Assembly (NCBI RefSeq): GCF_042767895.1
Contig: NC_091572.1
Span: 25,265,622 to 25,285,621, forward strand
DNA from: Penaeus vannamei
Lineage: Eukaryota > Arthropoda > Malacostraca > Decapoda > Penaeidae
Length of the DNA stretch: 20,000 nucleotides
Reading direction: 5' to 3'
Both the position numbers and the translations under genes were made by a program. Positions 1 through 8,339 of the stretch are shown piece by piece (position 1 is the stretch's first letter; every line of letters begins with the position of its first letter). The notes beneath the pieces were generated by a model. It searched no databases. It was not told the origin of the DNA and was given only the letters and a program-made list of their open reading frames with translations.

Positions 1-240
1 GTGGAGGTGAACATGAGGTGGGTGGGGGAGGTACATGTGTGCATTGGGGTGTATGTTTGCGTGGGGAGGATTTATGTTGCGTGTGGGGAAGGGTTATACA
101 GATTGTATAAACACCCGTTCGCGCCACAGCGCCGCCCGATGTCACCACAACTAGCTTTAAGGGGAAAACAATAGATTAAAAAATAATAAAAAGGGGAAAA
201 AATCGAATAGCTTCCCACGTGCAACATTGGTCTTAAAATC
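1..240. other. GT/GGG-rich edge and short single-copy spacer
   Basis: The first 100 bases are rich in G and T on the plus strand, with GTGTG and GGGG words but no exact tandem period. They are followed by a short CpG-containing stretch near 115-140 and then A-rich sequence. No open frame, RNA gene or splice signal stands out. Confidence 0.5.
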
Positions 241-275
241 GCATAAATGAAACCTATTACAACAAGAGAATTGAT

Positions 276-471
276 GAAGAAGAAGAAGAAGAAGAAGAAA
301 AAGATGATGATGAAACTAATGAAAAAATAGTTATAGTATTAATAGTATTAATAGTAATAACAGTAACAACACTAACAATAATAATAATGAAAATGATAAT
401 AATAATAATAAAAATGATAATAATAACAATTATGATAATAATCATCATCATCATTATCATCATCATCATAC
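276..471. repeat. Mixed trinucleotide microsatellite (GAA)n / (GAT)n / (AAT)n / (ATC)n
   Basis: The block opens with eight GAA units at 276-299. It continues through GAT, AAT, AAC and TAG-like triplets and ends in ATC/ATT triplets at about 441-470. The open frames across it (poly-Ile, poly-Met and poly-Ser translations on both strands) are what trinucleotide repeats give by chance, so I treat it as non-coding. Confidence 0.9.
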
Positions 472-689
472 TGAGAAGAAAAAAGGAAAAAAGAGTGAGC
501 ATAAACCTACTACTTCTACAACTCCCGATTTTTTCTTTTCTTATTTTATTAATGTTCCCGCGAACTGAACCGCCTTCCCCTGGCGGCTAAAAATAATCAT
601 TTTATTTCCCCGAGATCGATGAAGGTCGCCATTGACGCCGTTGACGCTGCGGCCGAGACGCCGGTCTCGACGCCGGGTTCTGTTTGGGC

Positions 690-2036
690 GAAGAGGGAGA
701 GGGGTAGACGAGGAGGATAAAGGAGGTAAAGAAGAGGAGGAAGAGGGAGAAGAGGAAAAGGAGGGAGAGTGGAAGGGAATGGAATAAGGAGGATGGGACG
801 CAGTTCTTGACTCACTTGTTTTGCCTGGACGAAGGCGAAAATGGGAGAGAGTATAGGAGGAGGATGCAGGAGGTAAAGAAGAGGAAGAGGATTGAGGAAG
901 TAGATGGGGGAATAAGGAAGAAGAGAGGAAAGAAGAGGAATAAGAATGAGGAAGTAGAAGGGGGAATAGGGAGGAAGAGGAAGAGGATGAGGGAGAAATC
1001 GAAGGGAGAATGAGGAGGAGAGGAAAGAAGAGGAAGATGGAATAATGAGAAGGATGAGACGCAACTCTTGACTCACGTGTTTTGCTTGAACCAAGAAGGA
1101 AGAGAAGTAGGAGAATAAGCAACTCTTAAAGAAAAAGAGGGAAAGAGGAATGGAAAGGGAAAGGAAGAATTAGAAGGAAGAAGAAAAGAGGAAGAATAAG
1201 AAAGAGAAATGGGAGGATATGACGTAGTTGAGATGTTTTTTTCCCGAAGGGCAAAGACGAAATAGGAAGAGAGGTAGGAGGAAGGAAAGGGTAAATAACG
1301 AGGAAAAGGGAGAAAGTGGGAGAGGAAAAGAGGGTGACGGATGGATGCGAGGAGAAGAGGAGTGGGAAATGGGGACAAAGGATTGAGGGTGGAGAAGGAA
1401 AGGGAACAAAGGGTGAGAAGGAAGAGACGAGGAATAAAAAAAGAAGAGAGGAATAAAAAAGAATAAGGAAGATAGAAGGGATAAAAAAGAATAAGAAGGA
1501 GAGACAGGATGAAGCTCAATTAAGATTTATTCTGCTCTGTCTGGAAGGTCGAAGATAAAGAACGAAGACATAAAGGGGAGGGAAAGGGGGGAGAAGAGAG
1601 AGAAGAGAAAGGGGAGAGAATGACAAAAAGAAGAAAGAGGGAAAAGCAAAATTGAAGAGCAAGACTTCTTTTGTTTTGTCGATGAGGGGAAAAAGAGAGG
1701 CGTAGATAAAGAAGGGAAGATGAAGAGAGAATGCAAAATGGGAGAGGAAAAATGAGAGGGACAAGAAGGAGAAGCAGAAGAAGAAAGAGGTGGTAAAGAT
1801 GAGGAAGAGGGAGAGGGGAAATCTGGAGAGGAAAAGGAGAAGTGGATGATGAGGGGAGAAATGGAGGAAATAAAAGTAAAAGAAACAGAACGAGAGAAAC
1901 AGAAAAAGGAAAAGGAAGGAGGTAGAGAGAAAGAAGAAAGGGAAAAGGGAGAGGACGGGAAAAGGAAGAAAAAGAGAATTAAGAAAGAGGAAAACGAAGC
2001 TGGATGAAAAGAAAAAGTGAGGAAAGGGTGTACAAA
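690..2036. repeat. Polypurine (GA-rich) tract with degenerate interspersed core
   Basis: About 1.35 kb is made mainly of A and G on the plus strand, with GGAAGAGG, GGAGAAG and AAGAAGAGG words and no strict short period. Islands containing C and T recur at about 673-735, 791-883, 1051-1113, 1212-1289, 1525-1580 and 1655-1712. They share a core around TTGTTTTGCCTGGACGAAGG, followed by GGAGAG, GTAGA and GGAGG words. The island at 781-830 and the one at 1039-1091 match closely along about 50 bases. The minus strand is open for long distances, but the translation is Ser/Pro/Leu/Phe-rich low complexity. Confidence 0.85.
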
Positions 2037-2049
2037 AAAGAACAAAAGA

Positions 2050-2700
2050 AATGGTAAAAATAACTAGTCCATAAAAAGAGGCCAACGTGTTTTTATGCTT
2101 TCTTTCGCATAAATTCGCGTTCATTGGATGAAATGCAGTTTCAGGTCATTGCAAACATCAAAGTAAAAATCTTGAACAGAGAATATGTTGCAAATCCTGT
2201 ACAAATTTGCTCTGGAAACATCATTTGATATAAATCTTGTCATTTGATCCTGCAAGAGAACAAAAGTCCAATATAACAAAACCGTAAACGTTTATATCAA
2301 GTTCCCAAATGATAAAATTGAAACAGTCATTGCTTTTTTATTGTATTCTTAAAATGACGACTAAAAAGCTAAATCTATTGTACATTTCTTCTAAGCTGAA
2401 AGCGAAGGGGGTTGAAGCCGCTTTTTTGTCTCGAAAAATCGTTAGTTTCATGCACTAAAATATATATTTATATTATCTAATACATAGTATCCAAATATCC
2501 TTGTGTCATCAGTCAGAAATATTATCTTCGGAGTTTACGATTATCGCTAAGAAAATAACAAATAAAAGTACTGATAATGGTAATCTGCCAAAGCACTTTT
2601 AAGCCTGCCTTTACATCTATTCCTATTTGATATAAACATATCTTTAAAGCTGCATTTTGTCTGATACCTCGTTAATCACAGCTGGTCTGATTATTGTGGT
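2050..2700. other. AT-rich single-copy spacer, nothing recognised
   Basis: The sequence is AT-rich and of mixed composition without obvious tandem period. The word TTTGATATAAA occurs near 2225 and again near 2628. I see no convincing exon, RNA gene or transposon end. Confidence 0.5.
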
Positions 2701-2736
2701 CATTTTAGTCACAATATCCGTTATGGTTCTCTATAG

Positions 2737-2944
2737 CAGTCACTATTCCTATTACGCCTCCCCCCACCCACCCCTTCCCTTCGTCACTGCACAAGTCACG
2801 CCCGCCTCCTTCAGTCAACATACCCACCACACAATCCTCTCAGACCACCACATCAGTCACTATTCCTTTAATAACCCGTATCTCGTCACCATACACGTCA
2901 CGCCCTTCACCCACAGTCACCATACCCGCCACAATCCCCTCTCA
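2737..2944. repeat. Decayed tandem duplication of about 100-117 bp, C-rich
   Basis: CAGTCACTATTCCT occurs at 2737-2750 and exactly again at 2854-2867, an offset of 117. A second pair of similar segments, each starting TCGTCAC and ending CTCTCA, lies at 2781-2842 and 2883-2944, an offset of 102. The different offsets mean insertions or deletions followed the duplication. Both copies carry the words GTCACGCCC and ACCCRCCACA. Confidence 0.7.
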
Positions 2945-2956
2945 CTCCCCCTCAGG

Positions 2957-3245
2957 TCACACCACCTTTAAAGCCCCAATAACCCAGGTCACGCGAGGCC
3001 AAGCAGGCGAGGAACAGCTGGCTCGGAGCAGACGGGACAGCCCCAAGTGCCAACCGAGGATCATGCAACGCTTTACGCTCCAGCTGTCATGCGAGAGGGA
3101 GCGAGAGCACCGACGCCATGCACCAGGCTTTAAGTACACGTCATCCTTTACCTTGTGGAGGGACACCCAGCCCATAGGTGGTGGCAAAGTCCCTCAGTTT
3201 AACAAAGAGACCTGGAAAACACGAATGGAGGGGTTACTTCCATAG
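2957..3245. other. Single-copy island of balanced composition, coding status unknown
   Basis: About 290 bases with balanced GC between AT-rich neighbours. Open frames exist on both strands: plus 3063-3245 (ATG start, 60 codons) and minus 2957-3187 (76 codons). Neither translation resembles a family I know, and neither is flanked by a clear acceptor and donor. It could hold a decayed exon or a conserved non-coding segment, or the frames could be chance. Confidence 0.25.
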
Positions 3246-3249
3246 ATAA

Positions 3250-3840
3250 GATTCCGCAATTTTTTGTCCGATCCTTGAATTGAGGACTTAGATAAGTAAT
3301 ATCAGTAAGGAAAAAAATAAAATGACAAAGGTGGAAAAAGATATATACACACGTACGGATATCTTTTATTTTTACTTAAAGGATATTAATCATATTAATA
3401 AATGATTTAACTGATGCACAAAAAATAAAAGAAAATTAAGGATGAGAAGAGTGACTATAAAGAAATGTTTACTTTTACTGCGAAATACGAAAACTTATTG
3501 ACAGACTGCAAACAAGAAAATTATTTAAAGAGAAAATTTGTATTAGAGGAGAAATATCAAATCAACTTAATAAAATGTTATACCAAGTAACAGAGACAAA
3601 CAAACAAAGGCTGAAAATATTAAATAAAGATTAGAAAAAAATAATGAGTCATTATTATCATAACGTTAAAAATGTTTTGATATCATACAAAGATAAGCCC
3701 AGAGTTTAAAAAACACAAAATATACCCACTCACACCCTTCCTTCCACATGAAAACATTCGTGCACATAAACATGTTGACAAACCTAATCAGGCAAGGCTA
3801 GGCACGCATCCACGCCTGTCCTTATTGTTCCAATGGTGTA
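3250..3840. other. AT-rich spacer, nothing recognised
   Basis: A-rich and T-rich single-copy sequence with many short ATTAA and AAAATAA words. No frame, RNA gene or tandem array could be supported. Confidence 0.5.
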
Positions 3841-3889
3841 AGTGCGGGTGTTTTTTGTGTAAAAGTTTGGTGTGTGTTTGAGATATTGT

Positions 3890-3928
3890 GAGTGTGTGTG
3901 TGTTTATTTGTGAGTGTGTGTGTATTTA

Positions 3929-4027
<99 letters not shown>

Positions 4028-4112
4028 CTGTGCGTGTGTGCCTGTGCGTGTGTGCCTGTGCGTGTGTGCCTGTGCGTGTGTGCCTGTGCGTGTGTGCCTG
4101 TGCGTGTGTTTG
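3890..4112. repeat. (GT)n microsatellite with a 14-bp variant array
   Basis: An interrupted GT run at 3890-3930 leads to an uninterrupted (TG)48 at 3931-4026. This is followed by six exact copies of a 14-bp unit, GCCTGTGCGTGTGT, at 4026-4109. The 14-mer is a GT run with two C substitutions that was then amplified. Cys/Val open frames across it are repeat artefacts. Confidence 0.95.
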
Positions 4113-4129
4113 TGTGGTGTGTGGTTATT

Positions 4130-4640
4130 ATGTATGTATATGTTTATATGAATGATATATGTTTTATATAACCCTGTAAATATCTATCCGTGTCTCTCTT
4201 TCACACGATAGTACACATACAAAAATCCACTAAACAGCCTGCACACAAATAATACTATACCTATGACCTGCCTTTCTCGAGCCTTCCCACACCACCTCTT
4301 CACCCCTCACCCCTTCCTGTACCCCCCCCCCCCCCAACACCCTCCCGCACACAGAGGTCAAAGAGTGGAAAATCAGCACGTAAGAAAAATACGGATTTCA
4401 CTGACACAATAACCTGGCAAATTCCAACTTTCATTTCCTTTAATTTTACTTGTATTTTTCCTGCGCGACAGAAAACAAAGTGATAATAAAATTGAATGCG
4501 ACCGCGGGTTCATTAGCCGCAATGAGGAATTTCTGAACGCGGGCTTTCGACAGCGGAGTCAGGCGGTTCGAGGATCTGGCCGCCACAGGACGAAATGATG
4601 TGGCGCTTCTATCCCAAATTGTAAAAAGTCAGACGGTCGT
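4130..4640. other. Single-copy spacer with a C14 run and a CpG-containing stretch
   Basis: A run of 14 C lies at 4322-4335. From about 4496 to 4590 the sequence becomes GC-balanced with several CpG words (for example GACCGCGGG and GAACGCGGG). No frame there extends far or has splice signals that I can support. Confidence 0.45.
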
Positions 4641-5830
4641 GTTACTGTTTTATCTTTCCTTCTTCTCTCTCGTTCTCTTCCTATTTGTCTATCTCCTTCT
4701 TTCTATTCTTTTTTTTTCTTTCTTGCACTTTTTCTCTCTTTCCATCTTGCTCGATACCTCTTTCTATCTTTCTCTCTCTCTCTTCTCTCTTGCTTAGTCT
4801 ATCTTGCTCGATCTCTCTTCTCTCTTTTCTTTCTCTCTCCGTTTCTTTCTTTCTCTCTCCGTTTCTTTCTTTCTCTCTCCGTTTCTTTCTTTCTCTCTCC
4901 GTTTCTTTCTTTCTCTCTCCGTTTCTTTCTTTCTCTCTCCCTTTCTTTCTTTCTCTCTCCCTTTCTTTATTTCTCTCTTTCGCGTCCTTTCTTTCGCTTT
5001 TTCTCTCTCCCTTTCCCCCTTTCTCTCTCTCCCTTTCCCCCTTTCTCTCTCTCCCTTTCCCTCTTTCTCTCTCTCCCTTTCCCTCTTTCTCTCTCTCCCT
5101 TTCCCTCTTTCTCTCTCTCCCTTTCCCTCTTTCTCTCTCTCCCTTTCCCTCTTTCTCTCTCTCCCTTTCCCTCTTTCTCTCTCTCCCTTTCCCTCTTTCT
5201 CTCTCTCCCTTTCCCTCTTTCTCTCTCTCCCTTTCCCTCTTTCTCTCTCTCCCTTTCCCTCTTTCTCTCTCTCCCTTTCCCTCTTTCTCTCTCTCCCTTT
5301 CCCTCTTTCTCTCTCTCCCTTTCCCTCTTTCTCTCTCTCCCTTTCCCTCTTTCTCTCTCTCCCTTTCCCTCTTTCTCTCTCTCCCTTTCCCTCTTTCTCT
5401 CTCTCCCTTTCCCTCTTTCTCTCTCTCCCTTTCCCTCTTTCTCTCTCCATTTCTTTCTTTCTCTTTCTCTCTCTATTTCTTCCTTTCTCTCTCTCTATCT
5501 TTCTTTCTTTCTCTCTCTCTCTCACTTTCTTTCTCTCTCTCTCTCACTTTCTCTCTCTCTCTCTCTATCTTTCTTTCTTTCTCTCTCTCTCTCTCTATCT
5601 TTCTTTCTTTCTCTCTCTCTCTATCTTTCTTCCTCCCTTTCACTCTCTCTCTTTCTCTTTCTCCCTTTTGCTTTCTTTCTCTCTCTCCCTTTTGCTTTCT
5701 TTCTCTCTCTCCCTTTTGCTTTCTTTCTCTCTCTCCCTTTCTTTCTCTCTCTCTCCCTTTCTCTCTTTCTTACTCCCTCACTCACTAACTCTCTTTCTCT
5801 ATCTCACCCACCCACTCTCACTCTTATTAA
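4640..5830. repeat. Polypyrimidine (CT-rich) block built of several minisatellites
   Basis: About 1.2 kb is almost free of A and G on the plus strand. Sub-arrays: seven copies of a 20-bp unit at 4841-4980 (five with G as first base, two with C or further changes); 20 copies of a 22-bp unit at 5009-5448, anchored on CCCTTTCC every 22 bases; irregular CTTT/CT runs at 5449-5660; and three copies of a 24-bp unit anchored on CCCTTTTG at 5663, 5687 and 5711. The 367-437 codon plus frames and the 243-codon minus frame are low-complexity Ser/Leu/Phe or Arg/Glu/Lys translations and are not called as genes. Confidence 0.95.
5009..5448. repeat. 22-bp minisatellite, 20 copies
   Basis: CCCTTTCC recurs at 5009, 5031, 5053 and then every 22 bases to 5427. 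The first two units carry CCCCC where the later ones carry CCCTC. The units from 5053 onward look identical up to the last one, which runs into a variant CTCTCCATTTC. This is the most homogeneous part of the surrounding polypyrimidine block. Confidence 0.9.
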
Positions 5831-6001
5831 CAAACTCAAGTCCTTCCACCATCTTTGCAAGCGATAATAACCCTAAACGACATGGAGCTTTAGGTTTAAT
5901 TTCCCATCTCATCCCTCCTTCACTCGGGCGGGCTTTTACAAAAATTGCGTCGTTAAGGTTTGCAGTTCAAATCCCACAGAATTTGTATCTTTTGTTCCAA
6001 G

Positions 6002-6084
6002 CCAGTGTCTGCATTATCAAGTTGCAAGATAAAGCTGCAGTGTGCTTGCGCCTTGCCCTGACTGTCATTGCGAAGGTTCTTCCC
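6002..6084 (+). other. Weak candidate internal exon
   Basis: A T-rich stretch ending TTTGTTCCAAG (AG at 6000-6001) could be an acceptor, and CCC followed by GTAAGTGAG at 6085 is a strong donor match. Between them only one frame is open. It gives 27 codons with two leading bases, starting SVCIIKLQDKAAVCLRLALT, and ends in phase 0. The same frame is open far upstream because it runs out of the CT-rich block. The residues match no family I recognise. A good donor alone is common by chance, so confidence is low. Confidence 0.2.
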
Positions 6085-6129
6085 GTAAGTGAGACGTATT
6101 TTTACCGAAATGCTTAAGGCTACAAGTCT

Positions 6130-6770
6130 ATTTATAAATCATTAAGCTATAAATGCTAATTCAACAAGTCTCCATCGATATATTATCTAATAATAACGAT
6201 CTATCTGATGACAATATATAAAGCAAAACATTCACTTCAACCGTGACCATCGCGTTCTTTATCGAGAGACAAATAAAGGCCCAGCCATTGAGACACAGCC
6301 GTCGAAAATGCAAGTAATTGCCACAGAAGCCTGACGGTTAAATGTCAAAAGAAGGTTCTATCAAGCCTAAGGGAGGAATGCTAGCTATTTAATGCCAATT
6401 CTTAATCCGCTCGTAATGTTATCATCAAAGCCGGAAACCCCTTATCGTTCGTATAAACACAAAAGGGTATGAAATCACTGAGATAAGGATTTGGAACGGA
6501 AATGGCGAACAGGCATACGAACAGGAATTTGTAATTTCTACAATAATATTGAATTTAGGCTTCCCTTCCGTTTGCGCTCGTCTTGGCACACAGACTAAAT
6601 CATACTCTTCCATCGGCTGTTGAATTACAACCGGCATGCATTTTTGTTTGTTCTCGTTCTTTAAATACAAATATGTTACTACAGAGAGAACTACGATAAA
6701 ATTAATAAAAAAAATGGAAGGATATCGATGCATTTACATAGTCGAAAAAACCATGCCATACATCAAAATC
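6130..6770. other. Single-copy spacer, no supported gene
   Basis: Mixed AT-rich sequence. A minus frame at 6425-6733 (102 codons, hydrophobic start) is open, but I see no acceptor or donor and no recognisable domain. Nothing else is supportable here. Confidence 0.4.
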
Positions 6771-6778
6771 TCAGCCGG

Positions 6779-6860
6779 TGTATAAGAGCCAGGGTAACGA
6801 CGCACGCTGATTGGTCCGCGCTCTGGCCAATGGCGCGATTCCATTGTGGCGGGAAATGCG
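6779..6860. promoter_or_regulatory. Promoter-like cluster: TATA-like site, two opposed CCAAT boxes and an E2F-type site
   Basis: TATAAGAGCC lies at 6781-6790. CTGATTGGTCC at 6807-6817 contains an inverted CCAAT box in the context preferred by NF-Y. A direct CCAAT is at 6827-6831 within GGCCAATGG. GGCGGGAAA at 6848-6856 fits the E2F core. Paired CCAAT boxes next to an E2F site are typical of cell-cycle gene promoters in animals. The CCAAT boxes are 17 bases apart and face opposite ways, so either direction of transcription is possible. No first exon could be confirmed on either side, and short motifs do occur by chance. Confidence 0.35.
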
Positions 6861-7225
6861 AAGCGCTGGGCAAACAGTATAGCTAATAAAAGCAATAAAT
6901 CTGGCGATGGTGCCGAAACTAATCCGTTATGTAATCAGGGTTTTCTCCCCAATTGCCCATTTGAACGCAACAAACGCGGAATCCGGATGAAACATTACGG
7001 GATTCCAATAATGATTCGGCGCGAGGCATATTAGAGCAAATTGAAACGAGAGAGACGTTTATCCTCTTGAAAATCCGGAAAAGGTTGTAAGCATAACGGA
7101 TGTTATGGAATTCGAAGACTTGTTTTATTTTCGAAATTCGTCATCGTCTCGTTGAATCTAAGCCTGAAAATTAAGACGAGATTTTTTACTCTATTATTAT
7201 TTACTTTATTTTATTTCAAAATTAG
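6861..7225. other. Single-copy sequence downstream of the promoter-like cluster
   Basis: A plus frame is open from 6846 to 7034 without an ATG at its start, and no family is recognised. The rest is AT-rich with ATTCGAAG and TTCGAAATTCG words. It could be a 5' untranslated exon if the cluster at 6779-6860 is a promoter. Confidence 0.25.
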
Positions 7226-7230
7226 TCAAA

Positions 7231-7830
7231 ATCTGAGATCAACCTGGGGCATCTGAAATCAACCTGGGGCATCTGAAATCAACCTGGGGCATCTGAGATC
7301 AACCTGGGGCATCTGAGATCAACCTGGGGCATCTGAGATCAACCTGGGGCATCTGAGATCAACCTGGGGCATCTGAGATCAACCTGGGGCATCTGAGATC
7401 AACCTGGGGCATCTGAGATCAACCTGGGGCATCTGAGATCAACCTGGGGCATCTGAGATCAACCTGGGGCATCTGAGATCAACCTGGGGCATCTGAGATC
7501 AACCTGGGGCATCTGAGATCAACCTGGGGCATCTGAGATCAACCTGGGGCATCTGAGATCAACCTGGGGCATCTGAGATCAACCTGGGGCATCTGAGATC
7601 AACCTGGGGCATCTGAGATCAACCTGGGGCATCTGAGATCAACCTGGGGCATCTGAGATCAACCTGGGGCATCTGAGATCAACCTGGGGCATCTGAGATC
7701 AACCTGGGGCATCTGAGATCAACCTGGGGCATCTGAGATCAACCTGGGGCATCTGATATCAACCTGGGGCATCTGAGATCAACCTGGGGCATCTGATATC
7801 AACCTGGGGCATCTAAGATCAACCTTAAAG
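7231..7830. repeat. 20-bp minisatellite, 29 copies plus a degenerate end copy
   Basis: The unit ATCTGAGATCAACCTGGGGC starts at 7231 and repeats in exact 20-base register to 7810. Units 4 to 26 (7291-7750) read as identical. Units 2 and 3 have GAAATC, units 27 and 29 have GATATC, and the stretch 7811-7830 is a decayed thirtieth copy. Each unit holds TGA on both strands, and 20 is not a multiple of three, so all six frames are closed. There are no unique spacers, so it is not a CRISPR array. On the minus strand it lies in the intron that follows the exon at 7939-8048. Confidence 0.97.
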
Positions 7831-7937
7831 CATCTGAAATCTTGCCCACGAGAAATTTCCGTTCACCCGTGGGGTATTTACAATATCTCCGGGGTATTTT
7901 GGGACCAACCCTGGGGTATCTCGGGGGTCGGAACTCA
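7831..7937 (-). other. Proximal intron segment with diverged copies of the 20-bp unit
   Basis: Between the minisatellite and the donor, the minus strand has a segment GAGATACCCCAGGGTTGGTC starting about 14 bases into the intron. It differs from the array unit by only a few bases. Further ATACCCC words follow at roughly 20-25 base spacing. This suggests that the array grew from, or once extended to, the sequence beside the splice donor. Confidence 0.6.
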
Positions 7938-7938
7938 C

Positions 7939-8048
7939 CTCCTGCGAACTGGGGAAAGGCCGAGAGCTGGTTGATGGCGACAGTCCCGGCAAATACTAGG
8001 AAATTGACTAGTATCAAGGCTATGCGACTTCCGCTCTGCTCCCCCATT
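7939..8048 (-). CDS. Short coding exon with a start-like Met and one membrane segment (partial gene)
   Basis: On the minus strand a pyrimidine-rich TTTTCCTCCTCACAG ends with AG at 8050-8049. The exon then runs to 7939, where GCAGGAG is followed by the consensus donor GTGAGT (GT at 7938-7937). The exon is 110 bases. Its second base begins an ATG (8047-8045), and 36 codons follow, ending one base into codon 37 (phase 1). The translation starts MGEQSGSR and continues with a hydrophobic stretch IALILVNFLVFAGTVAI (about residues 9-25), then NQLSAFPQFAG. This fits the first transmembrane helix of a membrane protein, or a signal anchor. The pattern vaguely recalls the N-termini of TspO/MBR-like multi-pass proteins, but that is memory, not proof. 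A second frame is also open across the exon but gives a hydrophilic, unremarkable peptide. If the Met is the true start, the 5' untranslated region lies almost entirely in an upstream exon at higher coordinates. No partner exon was found. Both flanking introns carry long tandem repeats. Confidence 0.55.
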
Positions 8049-8137
8049 CTGTGAGGAGGAAAATTGTTTTTTTTAAGAAACCGAATTAAGGTCGTGGTAT
8101 GATTATTTAGGGTCTGTTTATGGAGACGTGTGTGTTA

Positions 8138-8333
<196 letters not shown>

Positions 8334-8339
8334 TATTTG

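Noticed and set aside
541..1122. 193- and 165-codon minus frames over the purine tract
   Set aside because: Ser/Pro/Leu low complexity. The repeated VSQELR- and SRTASHP-like words reflect the recurring DNA core, appear in different frames, and are not a repeated protein domain that I recognise.
2657..2971. 104-codon plus frame with a hydrophobic N-terminus
   Set aside because: It starts at TTG, not ATG, and its second half translates the decayed DNA duplication. No signal suggests a eukaryotic start or exon.
5960..5982. tRNA or tRNA-derived SINE B-box (GCAGTTCAAATCCCAC)
   Set aside because: The flanking bases do not pair to form a T-stem, and no A-box or cloverleaf could be drawn upstream.
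4804..6117. 437-codon plus frame and the 367-codon plus and 243-codon minus frames overlapping it
   Set aside because: The translation is Ser/Leu/Phe/Pro (or Arg/Glu/Lys) with a 22-residue period that comes from the 22-bp DNA unit. CT repeats contain no stop codons, so length is not evidence of coding.
6425..6733. 102-codon minus frame with a hydrophobic start
   Set aside because: Open by length only; no splice sites, no family match, and AT-rich sequence makes Ile/Phe/Tyr-rich stretches likely by chance.
7231..7830. CRISPR-like array
   Set aside because: Direct 20-bp head-to-tail copies with no unique spacers, in DNA of animal type.
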